This document shows, one piece after another, positions 1 through 6,271 of a stretch of 14,441 nucleotides of DNA. Both the position numbers and the translations under genes were made by a program. Position 1 is the first letter of the stretch; every line of letters begins with the position of its first letter. The notes under the pieces were generated by a model that was not told the DNA's origin, ran no database searches, and worked only from the letters and a program-made list of their open reading frames with translations. This stretch comes from an uncultured Verrucomicrobiota bacterium (lineage in GTDB: Bacteria; Verrucomicrobiota; Kiritimatiellia; CAIVKH01): contig CALBHI010000186.1 in the NCBI GenBank assembly GCA_937894535.1, forward strand, positions 1 through 14,441, in the 5' to 3' direction.

Positions 1-206
1 CGGAAGAATCCCGCAAGCGTGCCGCCGACGAAGCGGCCGCCGAGGCCAAATCCAAGGCCGCCGCCTCCGCGCGCGCCGAGGCTGCCGCCAAGGCCCTCGC
101 CGCCGTGAAGGAGAAGAAGGCCAAAGCCAAGGCGAAGGAAGCTGCCGCCGCGGCCGAAGCCGCTCCGGCCCCCGAAGCCCCGGCCGCCGACGCCGCCGGC
201 GCCTGA
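1..206 (+). CDS. rpsB: Ribosomal protein S2, C-terminal tail (partial, 5' end outside window)
   Basis: Only the last 67 codons are present; the reading frame starts at base 3 and ends at TGA 204-206. The visible part is a low-complexity tail of Ala, Lys and Glu (blocks such as EKKAKAKAKEAAAAAEA), ending in a Pro/Ala-rich stretch and DAAGA. None of the folded S2 core is in the window. The assignment rests on position: this frame ends 25 bp before tsf in the same direction, and rpsB-tsf is one of the most conserved bacterial gene pairs. S2 proteins of several phyla carry a charged, Ala-rich C-terminal extension of this kind. S2 sits in the small ribosomal subunit. Another Lys/Ala-rich protein is possible but less likely. 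Expect co-transcription with tsf. Confidence 0.7.
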   Translation, partial: EESRKRAADEAAAEAKSKAAASARAEAAAKALAAVKEKKAKAKAKEAAAAAEAAPAPEAPAADAAGA

Positions 207-231
207 TCACCACCATCCTGAGGAATCATCC

Positions 232-1065
232 ATGGAAATTACCGCATCGTTAGTGAAGGAACTGCGCGAGGAGACCAACCTCGGCATGATGGAATGCAAA
301 CGCGCGCTGCAGGAAACCGGCGGCGACAAGGAAAAGGCCGTGCGCCTGCTCCGCGAGCGTGGCATGGCCATTGCCGGCAAGAAGGCTGAACGCGTGGCCA
401 AGGAAGGCCGCGTGGCCGCCGAGATCTACGACAACGGCAAGGCCGGCGTCATGATCGAAGTGAACTGCGAGACCGACTTCGTCGCCAAGAACGAAAACTT
501 CCAGGCGTTCGTCGCCAGCCTCGTCAGCGATGCCAAGGGCATCGACGGCAGCCTGGCCGAAGCCGCCAAGGACAAGGTCGTGGCCAAGATCGCCGAGATC
601 GGCGAGAACCTCATCGTCCGCCGCAACGTCAAGTACACCGTGTCCGGCAACGGCGCGGTGGCCGGCTACATCCACCTCGGTGGCAAGGTCGGCGTGCTGC
701 TGGAAGTCGGCTGCGGCAAGGCGGAAACCGCCTCGGCCGAGCTCTTCAAGGAGACGATCAAGGACGTGACCCTGCACATCGCCGCGGCCAACCCGCAGTT
801 CCTCAACCGTTCCGACGTCGCCGCCGAGGTGATCGCCGCCGAACGCGAGATCTACGCGAAGCAGGTCGAAGGCAAGCCGGCCAACATTGTCGATAAGATC
901 GTCGACGGCAAGCTGGAGAAGTTCTACAGCCAGATCTGCCTGGTCGAGCAGGGCTTCGTCAAGGATCCCGACCAGACCGTGGCCGACATGCTGGCCGCCC
1001 GCGGCAAGGACCTCGGCGACACGCTGACCATCCGCCGCTTCACCCGCTACCAGGTCGGGGTGTAA
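232..1065 (+). CDS. tsf: Translation elongation factor Ts
   Basis: EF-Ts is the cytosolic guanine-nucleotide exchange factor that recharges EF-Tu by displacing GDP. The 277-residue length matches the usual 275-290. The N-terminal UBA-like helical domain (about residues 4-40, with TNLGMMECKRAL) is followed by the family signature LRERGMAIAGKKAERVAKEG (about 40-59). The conserved TDFVAKNE motif at 81-88 carries the Asp-Phe that inserts next to the EF-Tu Mg2+ site. The first dimerisation-type half runs to about residue 140, and a second half carries an MLAARGKDLGD-like C-terminus. The start at 232 is supported by GAGGA at 220-224 with 7 bases of spacing. It lies 25 bp downstream of rpsB and ends before a strong hairpin terminator. 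Nothing is truncated. Confidence 0.97.
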   Translation: MEITASLVKELREETNLGMMECKRALQETGGDKEKAVRLLRERGMAIAGKKAERVAKEGRVAAEIYDNGKAGVMIEVNCETDFVAKNENFQAFVASLVSDAKGIDGSLAEAAKDKVVAKIAEIGENLIVRRNVKYTVSGNGAVAGYIHLGGKVGVLLEVGCGKAETASAELFKETIKDVTLHIAAANPQFLNRSDVAAEVIAAEREIYAKQVEGKPANIVDKIVDGKLEKFYSQICLVEQGFVKDPDQTVADMLAARGKDLGDTLTIRRFTRYQVGV

Positions 1066-1100
1066 GCATCCGCACGAAGGCCTCCGGGCCGGACGCGCAA

Positions 1101-1127
1101 GGCGGCGAATTCCTCGCCGCCTTTTTT
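1101..1127 (+). terminator. Rho-independent terminator of rpsB-tsf
   Basis: A perfect 8-bp GC-rich stem (GGCGGCGA at 1101-1108 with TCGCCGCC at 1114-1121) closes a 5-base loop and runs straight into six Ts (1122-1127). Two As before the stem can pair with the first two Ts. It begins 36 bp after the tsf stop and closes the translation operon. Confidence 0.93.
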
Positions 1128-1157
1128 ATTGCGCGGCCCGGCCTGCCGCCGGATAAA

Positions 1158-1335
1158 CCCGAAAAACAAACGTGAAACCACGGATGAACATGGTTGGACA
1201 CGGATTCACGGGGGTGGACCCTGATTACCACGGTACTGAAAAGGACAGGGCTCCTTCCTGTGATGAGCCCGTTCCAATGTCGTTATCCGTGTGAATCGGT
1301 GTTCATCCGTGGTTCCTTCAACTCCTGTTTTCGGG
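1158..1335. repeat. Large imperfect inverted repeat built on a CCACGGATGAACA motif
   Basis: The gap 1128-1399 has no convincing gene. Its main content is an inverted repeat. AACCACGGATGAACA (1176-1190) is matched exactly in reverse complement at about 1301-1315. In both arms a CACGGAT unit follows after 8 unrelated bases (1199-1205 and the matching site near 1286). The outer flanks also correspond: CCCGAAAA at 1158-1165 against TTTTCGGG at 1328-1335. A smaller hairpin, GGGCTC 1248-1253 with GAGCCC 1265-1270, sits near the centre. From memory, iterated CACGGAT(G/T)AACA units are scattered between genes in many PVC-type and other environmental genomes; I cannot confirm copy number here. It could be a non-autonomous mobile element, a REP-like repeat or a structured RNA. 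No transposase and no clear target-site duplication is visible. Confidence 0.75.
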
Positions 1336-1343
1336 ATAAAGGC

Positions 1344-1372
1344 TGGACGCCCGGTTTCCGCTCCTGTTATAC
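1344..1372 (+). promoter_or_regulatory. Candidate sigma70-type promoter for the regulator-aminotransferase pair
   Basis: TGGACG (1344-1349, 4 of 6 to TTGACA) and TTATAC (1367-1372) are 17 bases apart. This would place transcription start near 1379, followed by a GAGGGA ribosome-binding site (about 1389-1394) and the ATG at 1400. It lies just outside the inverted repeat. It rests only on hexamer match and spacing. Confidence 0.4.
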
Positions 1373-1399
1373 CTAACGCCCATTTTTGAGGGACCCGCC

Positions 1400-1879
1400 A
1401 TGGATGAACTGCTGAAATTGCTGAAGAAAAACGCACTCGAAACCCCCGAGGACCTCGCCAAGATGCTCGGACTGCCGGTCGCCGCCGTGAAGGCCAGGAT
1501 CGCCGAGTACGAGAAGTCCGGCGTGATCCGCGGCTACCAGGCCGTGGTCAACCAGGACCAGCTCGACATCAACCTCGTCACCGCGGTGATCGAGGTCAAG
1601 GTCACCCCCGAGCGCGAAGGCGGGTTCAACCACATCGCCGCACGCATCAGCAAGTTCGAGGAAGTGCAGTCGCTGTACCTGATGTCGGGCACGTTCGACC
1701 TGCTGATCTTCATCTCCGGCCAGTCGCTCAAGGACGTGGCCTTCTTCGTCAGCGACAAGCTGGCGACCATCCCCGGGGTGATCTCCACCTCGACCCACTT
1801 CATGCTCAAAACCTACAAGGACCACGGGGTTCTGATGGAGACCGAGGACGAATATGAACGGCTCAAAGTCTCGCCCTGA
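1400..1879 (+). CDS. alaR: Lrp/AsnC-family transcriptional regulator (AlaR-like)
   Basis: This is a 159-residue DNA-binding regulator of the feast/famine (Lrp/AsnC) family. Residues 1-50 form the winged helix-turn-helix: LLKKNALETPEDLAKMLG, then recognition-helix region PVAAVKARIAEYEKSGVI, then the wing GYQAVVNQDQL. Residues about 58-140 form the RAM/AsnC ligand-binding domain, including the SGTFDLLIF strand (96-104), equivalent to the family's G-x-x-D-hydrophobic motif. Such proteins form dimers and octamers and sense amino acids. The start at 1400 is preceded by GAGGGA. The gene overlaps the downstream aminotransferase by 26 bp, so the two are translationally coupled. Lrp/AsnC regulators commonly control the metabolic gene next to them; in Bacillus the AlaR (YugG)-AlaT (YugH) pair has the same order. 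The symbol is assigned by this resemblance and not by a search; the ligand, probably alanine, is inferred. Confidence 0.88.
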   Translation: MDELLKLLKKNALETPEDLAKMLGLPVAAVKARIAEYEKSGVIRGYQAVVNQDQLDINLVTAVIEVKVTPEREGGFNHIAARISKFEEVQSLYLMSGTFDLLIFISGQSLKDVAFFVSDKLATIPGVISTSTHFMLKTYKDHGVLMETEDEYERLKVSP

Positions 1880-3044
1880 CCGCATCGCGTCGCACGTGCG
1901 CACGATGCCGCCCTCGGGCATCCGCGACTTCTTTGACATCGTCAGCACGATGAAGGATGTCATCAGCCTCGGCATCGGCGAACCCGATTTCGTCACGCCG
2001 TGGCACATTCGCGAATCGGCCATCTATTCGCTCGAACGCGGCATCACCAGCTACACCTCGAATCTCGGTCTGCTGAAGCTGCGCCAGGCCCTCGCCGGCT
2101 ATGTCGAGCGCGTGTTCGGCGCGTCCTACAACCCCGCGAACGAGGTGCTGGTCACCGTCGGGGTCAGCGAGGCGCTGGACCTCGCCATGCGGGCCATCCT
2201 CGAGCCGGGCGATGAAGTGATCTTCCACGAGCCCTGCTACGTGTCGTACGGCCCGGTCATTGCCTTCGCCTACGGCAAGCCGGTGCCGATCCAGACCGAT
2301 CCGCAGGGCGGCTTCGTCCTCACCGCCGCCCAGGTCGCCGCCGCGATCACCCCGCGCACCCGCGCAATCATCCTGAACTACCCGAACAACCCGACCGGGG
2401 CCTGCCTGCCCGAAGCCGAGTTGAAGGCCATTTGCGATCTCGCGGTGAAGCACGACCTGATCGTGATCGCCGACGACATCTACGCGGAATTGTCGTACGA
2501 CCACCCGCACGTGAGCGCGGCCTCGCTGCCCGGACTGAAGGACCGCACGATCTTCCTGCACGGCTTCTCGAAGGCATGGGCGATGACCGGGTTTCGCCTC
2601 GGGTATGCCTGCGGACCGGCCGACCTGATCGGCGCGATGATGAAGATCCACCAGTACACGATGCTCTGCGCCCCGATCACCAGCCAGGAGGCGGCCATTG
2701 AGGCGCTGAAGCACCCGGACCAGGATATCAACGGCATGAAGGCCGAATACCAGCGCCGCCGCAACTTCATCCACGCCTCGTTCACCGAGATGGGCATTCC
2801 CTGCCCACGCCCGGCCGGCGCGTTTTACGCCTTCCCGAACATCGCCGCCACCGGCATGACCTCCAAGGCCTTCGCCTACGGCCTGCTCGACGAGGAAAAG
2901 GTCGCGGTCGTGCCCGGTACCGCCTTCGGCCCGTGCGGGGAAGGGTATGTGCGTTGCTCCTACGCGACGTCGATGGACCAGATCAAGGAAGCCATGGTCC
3001 GCTTCAAACGCTTCGCCCACAAACGCCTCGCCGCCAAGGCTTGA
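1854..3044 (+). CDS. alaT: PLP-dependent class I/II aminotransferase, probable alanine transaminase (AlaT/PatA type)
   Basis: This 396-residue cytosolic enzyme is a fold-type I PLP aminotransferase. Visible landmarks are NYPNNPTG (175-182, N179 contacting the PLP ring oxygen), ADDIY (206-210, D207 pairing with the pyridine nitrogen and Y210), GFSKAWAMTGFRLGY (237-251, K240 forming the Schiff base), and GYVRCSY with R367 binding the substrate carboxylate. The N-terminus, MPPSGIRDFFDIV then ISLGIGEPDFVTP, is typical of the AlaT/YugH and PatA subgroup. These transfer an amino group between alanine, other amino acids and 2-oxoglutarate. The start at 1854 is preferred over Met at 1905 because GAGGA lies 5 bases upstream and family members have a similar leader before PPSGIR. 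It overlaps alaR by 26 bp. N-acetyl-diaminopimelate or aromatic aminotransferase activity remains possible; substrate choice cannot be read with certainty. Confidence 0.9.
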   Translation: MNGSKSRPDRIASHVRTMPPSGIRDFFDIVSTMKDVISLGIGEPDFVTPWHIRESAIYSLERGITSYTSNLGLLKLRQALAGYVERVFGASYNPANEVLVTVGVSEALDLAMRAILEPGDEVIFHEPCYVSYGPVIAFAYGKPVPIQTDPQGGFVLTAAQVAAAITPRTRAIILNYPNNPTGACLPEAELKAICDLAVKHDLIVIADDIYAELSYDHPHVSAASLPGLKDRTIFLHGFSKAWAMTGFRLGYACGPADLIGAMMKIHQYTMLCAPITSQEAAIEALKHPDQDINGMKAEYQRRRNFIHASFTEMGIPCPRPAGAFYAFPNIAATGMTSKAFAYGLLDEEKVAVVPGTAFGPCGEGYVRCSYATSMDQIKEAMVRFKRFAHKRLAAKA

Positions 3045-3309
3045 GCGGAACGAAAACCCCCTCGTCGGGCCGGAATACCCAAGCCGGAAAAGTTATTCAC
3101 AGGGAACCGCGCCCCATCAACGGGTTACGCAGGATCTCCTTTTTTGTGCCTGTTGTAAAATCCTGGTGTCAAGGGTGATGCGCCGAAAAAGGACGCGCCA
3201 AAACGCCTGTCGAGGTTATTAACAATCCGGACCGATCCCTGTGTACAAGTAAAATAAGGCGGGTAGGTCGGCGCGGCCGCGACAAAAACGTAACGAGGTC
3301 CGAAACGGG
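3045..3309. other. Convergent intergenic region with DnaA-box-like sites; candidate replication origin
   Basis: This 265-bp gap separates the 3' ends of two convergent genes, so promoters are not expected, and no ORF in it looks real. It holds one perfect DnaA-box consensus match (TTATTCACA, 3093-3101) and two one-mismatch boxes: TTATTAACA (3216-3224) and, on the other strand, TGTGTACAA (3240-3248). The first and third share an extension, reading TTATTCACAGGG and CCCTGTGTACAA in opposing orientation about 150 bp apart. Between them GATCTCCTTTTTT (3133-3145) matches the E. coli origin 13-mer consensus GATCTNTTNTTTT with one mismatch. A short repeated block, GAYGCGCCRAAA, occurs at 3177-3188 and 3192-3203. 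Strand composition also changes here, though gene orientation explains part of that. Boxes of this length occur by chance, so this stays a candidate; a small RNA or chance sites are the alternatives. Confidence 0.4.
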
Positions 3310-3687
3310 TCAGGACGCAGGGTTGCGGGTTTCCACGACTTCGGTGATCCGGTCGAGGGCGGCTTGGATCAGGACCAGTTCGTCGCCGATGCGTTTGATG
3401 CATTGGTCGTCGAGGCGTTGCTGGTGTTCAAGGCGGGCGATCTTGGCCTGGAGTTGGCCGAGCATTTCCTCGATTTCCACCCGGTGCCGTTCGTCTTCGC
3501 TCGGGGCCTCGCTGCCGTGTTCGGCATTCCAGGCCGGGACCTGGATTTCGTTATGGCAGTCGGGGCAAACGATCAGGTAACCGGCCCCGCGGGCGTCGAT
3601 TTCCAGGCTTTTGCCGCATTGCGGGCACTCGAACAGGATGTCCGTGACGGTGGGCTCGACGGCATCCGCGGAATCGTTGGTGTTCAT
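3310..3687 (-). CDS. Small zinc-ribbon plus coiled-coil protein of unknown function
   Basis: This 125-residue protein has an N-terminal zinc ribbon with four cysteines in two knuckles (CPQC at 21-24 and CPDC at 41-44) and the intervening LEIDARGAGYLIV. The pattern resembles rubredoxin-like or FmdB-like ribbons that bind one zinc. Residues 52-68 are a short acidic linker. From about 69 to 120 comes a predicted helical coiled coil (EIEEMLGQLQAKIARLEHQQ, then ELVLIQAALDRITEVV) that may mediate oligomerisation. There is no signal peptide, so it is cytosolic. A longer frame opens at 3816, but Met at 3687 is preferred: AGGGGGAG lies about 7 bases upstream, a promoter lies inside the longer version, and the extra 43 residues look random. 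Many PVC genomes encode ribbons of this style; I cannot name a function. It is divergent from the antiporter gene. Confidence 0.8.
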   Translation of the reverse strand: MNTNDSADAVEPTVTDILFECPQCGKSLEIDARGAGYLIVCPDCHNEIQVPAWNAEHGSEAPSEDERHRVEIEEMLGQLQAKIARLEHQQRLDDQCIKRIGDELVLIQAALDRITEVVETRNPAS

Positions 3688-3711
3688 GGCGCAACTCCCC
3701 CTGCTGGAACC

Positions 3712-3740
3712 ATCATACCCTAGCTGGACCGCATTGTGCA
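3712..3740 (-). promoter_or_regulatory. Candidate promoter for the zinc-ribbon gene
   Basis: Read on the minus strand, TGCACA (3740-3735) and TATGAT (3717-3712) are separated by 17 bases, giving a start near 3705. The AGGGGGAG ribosome-binding site follows almost at once and the ATG is at 3687. This supports the short start of that gene. The longer non-coding stretch 3688-3834 is shared with the divergent antiporter gene. Confidence 0.45.
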
Positions 3741-3780
3741 TGCCAAAATACCCGGGTCCGTCGGACGGCGGCCGATTCGG

Positions 3781-3810
3781 TTGGCATAGGTGGTTTGTCT
3801 GTCCTAACAT
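3781..3810 (+). promoter_or_regulatory. Candidate promoter for the Ca2+/Na+ antiporter gene
   Basis: TTGGCA (3781-3786, 5 of 6 to TTGACA) and TAACAT (3805-3810, 4 of 6 to TATAAT) are 18 bases apart. They lie 24 bases before the ATG at 3835, with a GGAGG ribosome-binding site (3825-3829) between. Confidence 0.4.
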
Positions 3811-3834
3811 ACGCACCTCAATCTGGAGGCGGCT

Positions 3835-4782
3835 ATGATCATGGCGGGGATGCTGTTGGCGGGCTTGGTGCTGTTGTATTTCGGGGCCGAATGGCTGGTG
3901 CGCGGTTCATCGCGGTTGGCCCTGCGGTCCGGGGTGGCTCCTCTGGTGGTCGGTTTGACCATCGTGGCCTTTGGCACGAGCGCCCCGGAAATGGTGGTCA
4001 GCACCAAGGCGGCCCTGACCGGACAGGGCGGGATCGCGATCGGCAATGTCCTTGGATCCAACATTTTCAACATCGCCGTCATCCTCGGTTTGTCCGCGGT
4101 GATCCGTCCGCTCGTGGTGCAGTCGCAACTGGTGCGGTTTGACATGCCGGTGATGATCGGGGTCAGCCTGGTCTGCTGGTGGCTGTTTTCCGACGGCACG
4201 CTGGCGCGGTGGGAGGCCGGGTTGCTGTTCGCGGGCATCGTGGCCTATACCGGGCTGAACATCGTGATGGCGCGCCGTGAAAAGGCGCCGGTGGTGCTCG
4301 ACGAGTTTGCCGCCGCGGCGCCGACCGGCGTGAAGGAGGGTTCCACCGGCAAGGACTTGTTGCTGATCCTCGGCGGCTTGGTGTTGCTGGTGGCGGGCTC
4401 GCGGTTCCTGGTCGATGCCGCGATCCAGATGGCCCGGATGTGGGGCGTGTCCGAGGCGGTGATCGGGTTGACCATCGTCGCGGCGGGCACCAGCCTGCCC
4501 GAACTCGCCACGTCGGTCATCGCGGCGTTCCGCAAGCAGGACGATATCGCGATCGGCAACGTCGTCGGATCGAACGTATTCAACATCCTCGGCATCCTCG
4601 GCGTGTCCGGCCTGGTGCGACCGCTCGACGCGGCCGGCATCAGCACGATGGACTTCAGCGTGATGCTTCTGCTCGCCGTCATCCTCTGGCCGTTGATGCA
4701 GACCGGCATGCGGATCATCCGCTGGGAGGGTGCGTTGCTGCTCGCCGGTTATGGTGCCTACCTCATCTGGTTATGGCCGTGA
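3835..4782 (+). CDS. yrbG: Calcium/sodium antiporter of the CaCA superfamily (YrbG-like)
   Basis: This inner-membrane protein of 315 residues matches the usual length of bacterial YrbG/NCX_Mj-type exchangers, which swap Na+ (or H+) for Ca2+. It has about ten membrane segments in two inverted halves joined by a polar loop (about 147-173). The two alpha-repeats are clear. The first is GLTIVAFGTSAPE (40-52), then GNVLGSNIFN (70-79). The second is GLTIVAAGTSLPE (211-223), then GNVVGSNVFN (241-250). Glu52 and Glu223 are the expected Ca2+ ligands, and the paired Asn and Ser residues line the ion path. The start at 3835 has GGAGG 5 bases upstream; Met at 3841 would be 11 bases away. Synonymous sites are rich in G (CTG, GTG, TTG), unlike the C-ending codons of genes to its left. 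It stands alone, convergent with the next gene. Confidence 0.93.
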   Translation: MIMAGMLLAGLVLLYFGAEWLVRGSSRLALRSGVAPLVVGLTIVAFGTSAPEMVVSTKAALTGQGGIAIGNVLGSNIFNIAVILGLSAVIRPLVVQSQLVRFDMPVMIGVSLVCWWLFSDGTLARWEAGLLFAGIVAYTGLNIVMARREKAPVVLDEFAAAAPTGVKEGSTGKDLLLILGGLVLLVAGSRFLVDAAIQMARMWGVSEAVIGLTIVAAGTSLPELATSVIAAFRKQDDIAIGNVVGSNVFNILGILGVSGLVRPLDAAGISTMDFSVMLLLAVILWPLMQTGMRIIRWEGALLLAGYGAYLIWLWP

Positions 4783-4840
4783 CGCGAACCTGAAGCGGGC
4801 GGCATTTCATCCCTCGGGTCATCGGGTCCGGGGGGCGCCT

Positions 4841-6193
4841 TCATTCCCACGGAATGAACAGCTGCGTGCCGGAGGCCAGCGGCAGCGACGGGTCGAGGCC
4901 GGGGTTAGCGGCGATCAGGCGATCCAGGGGGGTGCTGAACTTCTGGGCGATGGAGGCCGCGGTTTCCCCGGTCTTGGTGCGGTAGGAAAACAGGTCCTCG
5001 GCCGGGGCTGCCGATGGGGCAGGCGCAGGTTCGTCGGTTTCCTCGTCCGGCGGCGGCGGTTCCCAGGGGCCATAGTAATCGCGCGCGGTGAGCCGGTTCA
5101 CTCCGCCGTGTGCATAACGGCCCTGGGCGTCCGGGAAATCCTCCGCGCGCCACCGCGCCGGATTGATCCAACTCGTTTCCTCGGCCGGGTTCCCGGGGAT
5201 GCCGACATACATGGTCGGATAGAAGGACCGGGTTTTGCCGGACTCGGTGGAGGTGATGATCAGGTCGAGGAGTTCCTGCTGTTGGGCATCCGTACTGGCC
5301 TGGCGTGCCGCCTTGAGCTGGGGCAGTGCGAGCGGAGCGAGCTGCCGCAAGGCGTACGCGGCCGCGCCGGCATCGCCGGAGAGGTCGTTGTCGGCAAGGT
5401 GCGGCAACAGGGTGCGGACCAGGCTCGATGCGAAGGCAACCTCGCGGTGGTTGGCCGCGAGCAGGCTGGAATACAAGCGAACCGCCGGGTCCGGGTTGTT
5501 GAGTTGATTCAGGATGCGCGAGCGGGCCAGCGGATACACGTTCGAGCCGGCCAGGAAATCGAAGGCCGCAGCCGTGTACACGAGCTCGCCGGCGTAGGCG
5601 TCTTCGCCACCACGCAGCAACTCCAGCGTCACCTCGATCAGGCGTTCGCTCACCGGATGATCGGGACACAGCGTGCGCAGCAGGTTTGCCGCGATGTGGC
5701 GACCTTGCGGATCGTCGCTGTACAGCGCCTCCTCGAGAAAGGGCACGGCCGCGCAACCGAGTTCCTGCAGGCGGTAATAGGCATCGTGGGCGTTCCAGCG
5801 GATGTCGTCGTCGCGCAGATCGCGCACCAGCGCGCGGATCGCAGCGGCGGATTCGGGGTCGGTTGCGCGCGCATCCGAACCCAGCATCACCGCATCGCCC
5901 AGCCGGTAGGTGCCGTCCGCGTCGCTTTCATACAACAACAGGAAACTCACGCGGAGGCGGTCGAGCAGTTGCTCCAGGGGCAGGTCGCGGAAGGTCGCAT
6001 GCACCGGGCGTTCGGTGTCGCTGTAGAACCGCAACGTCGCGGCTTCGTGCCGGTTGATCGCGGCGAGAATCTCGGACAGGGGCGCGCCGCTCGACACCAG
6101 GGTGTAGCGGTCCTCCTTCTTCTCCAGCGAAAAAGTATCCCCCAGCGCGGGTAGCAGGCCGGACAGGAGCAGCAGGATCAGGAAGGTGCGCAT
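4841..6193 (-). CDS. Secreted STN-like / HEAT-like repeat / LysM protein
   Basis: This 450-residue protein begins with a signal peptide (MRTFLILLLLSGLLPALG, cleavage near residue 18). Residues about 36-100 (APLSEILAAI, then ATFRDLPLEQLLDRLRV) resemble the STN fold found at the N-terminus of secretins and TonB receptors. Residues about 112-315 are amphipathic helix pairs reminiscent of HEAT repeats (VPFLEEALYSDDPQGRHIAANLL, for example). Residues 320-375 hold a Tyr/Trp-rich stretch, then a Pro/Glu/Ala linker (378-399). Residues 404-448 form a LysM domain (YRTKTGETAASIAQKFSTPL) that should bind peptidoglycan. No enzymatic motif is visible, so a periplasmic scaffold on the cell wall is likely. 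Only a weak GGA precedes the start. It lies 78 bp downstream of the ABC permease on the same strand and may be read through from it. The role is unknown. Confidence 0.8.
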   Translation of the reverse strand: MRTFLILLLLSGLLPALGDTFSLEKKEDRYTLVSSGAPLSEILAAINRHEAATLRFYSDTERPVHATFRDLPLEQLLDRLRVSFLLLYESDADGTYRLGDAVMLGSDARATDPESAAAIRALVRDLRDDDIRWNAHDAYYRLQELGCAAVPFLEEALYSDDPQGRHIAANLLRTLCPDHPVSERLIEVTLELLRGGEDAYAGELVYTAAAFDFLAGSNVYPLARSRILNQLNNPDPAVRLYSSLLAANHREVAFASSLVRTLLPHLADNDLSGDAGAAAYALRQLAPLALPQLKAARQASTDAQQQELLDLIITSTESGKTRSFYPTMYVGIPGNPAEETSWINPARWRAEDFPDAQGRYAHGGVNRLTARDYYGPWEPPPPDEETDEPAPAPSAAPAEDLFSYRTKTGETAASIAQKFSTPLDRLIAANPGLDPSLPLASGTQLFIPWE

Positions 6194-6271
6194 GGGGTTC
6201 CATCAAGGAACACGAAAATCCCGCGGGACGGAAATCTTTTTTTTGCGGACGTTCACCCGGCCGCCGCGGGA

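Noticed and set aside
1194..1436. Small open frames on both strands within the inverted repeat
   Set aside because: They are made of the repeat arms themselves, overlap the start of the regulator gene, and show no protein-like conservation features.
1863..3020. A 385-codon open frame on the minus strand opposite the aminotransferase
   Set aside because: A mirror frame of a well-supported enzyme; composition is Gly/Arg/Asp/His-rich without motifs.
3267..3283. A GC-rich near-palindrome as a convergent terminator
   Set aside because: The stem is interrupted by mismatches in its centre and no T-run follows on either strand.
3125..3403. A 92-codon minus-strand frame across the origin-like gap
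   Set aside because: It overlaps the end of the zinc-ribbon gene in another frame, has no ribosome-binding site, and its composition looks random.
3688..3816. An N-terminal extension of the zinc-ribbon gene to Met at 3816
   Set aside because: The extension has no family-like sequence, spans a good promoter, and the inner ATG at 3687 has a strong ribosome-binding site.
4730..6154. A 474-codon open frame on the plus strand opposite the STN/LysM protein
   Set aside because: It overlaps the end of the antiporter gene, has no recognisable domain, and the opposite strand carries a signal peptide and a LysM domain.
6219..6240. A palindrome TCCCGCGGGA followed by a T-run, as a terminator
   Set aside because: The palindrome has no loop, the T-run is 8 bases away, and the strand with the T-run has no gene ending there.
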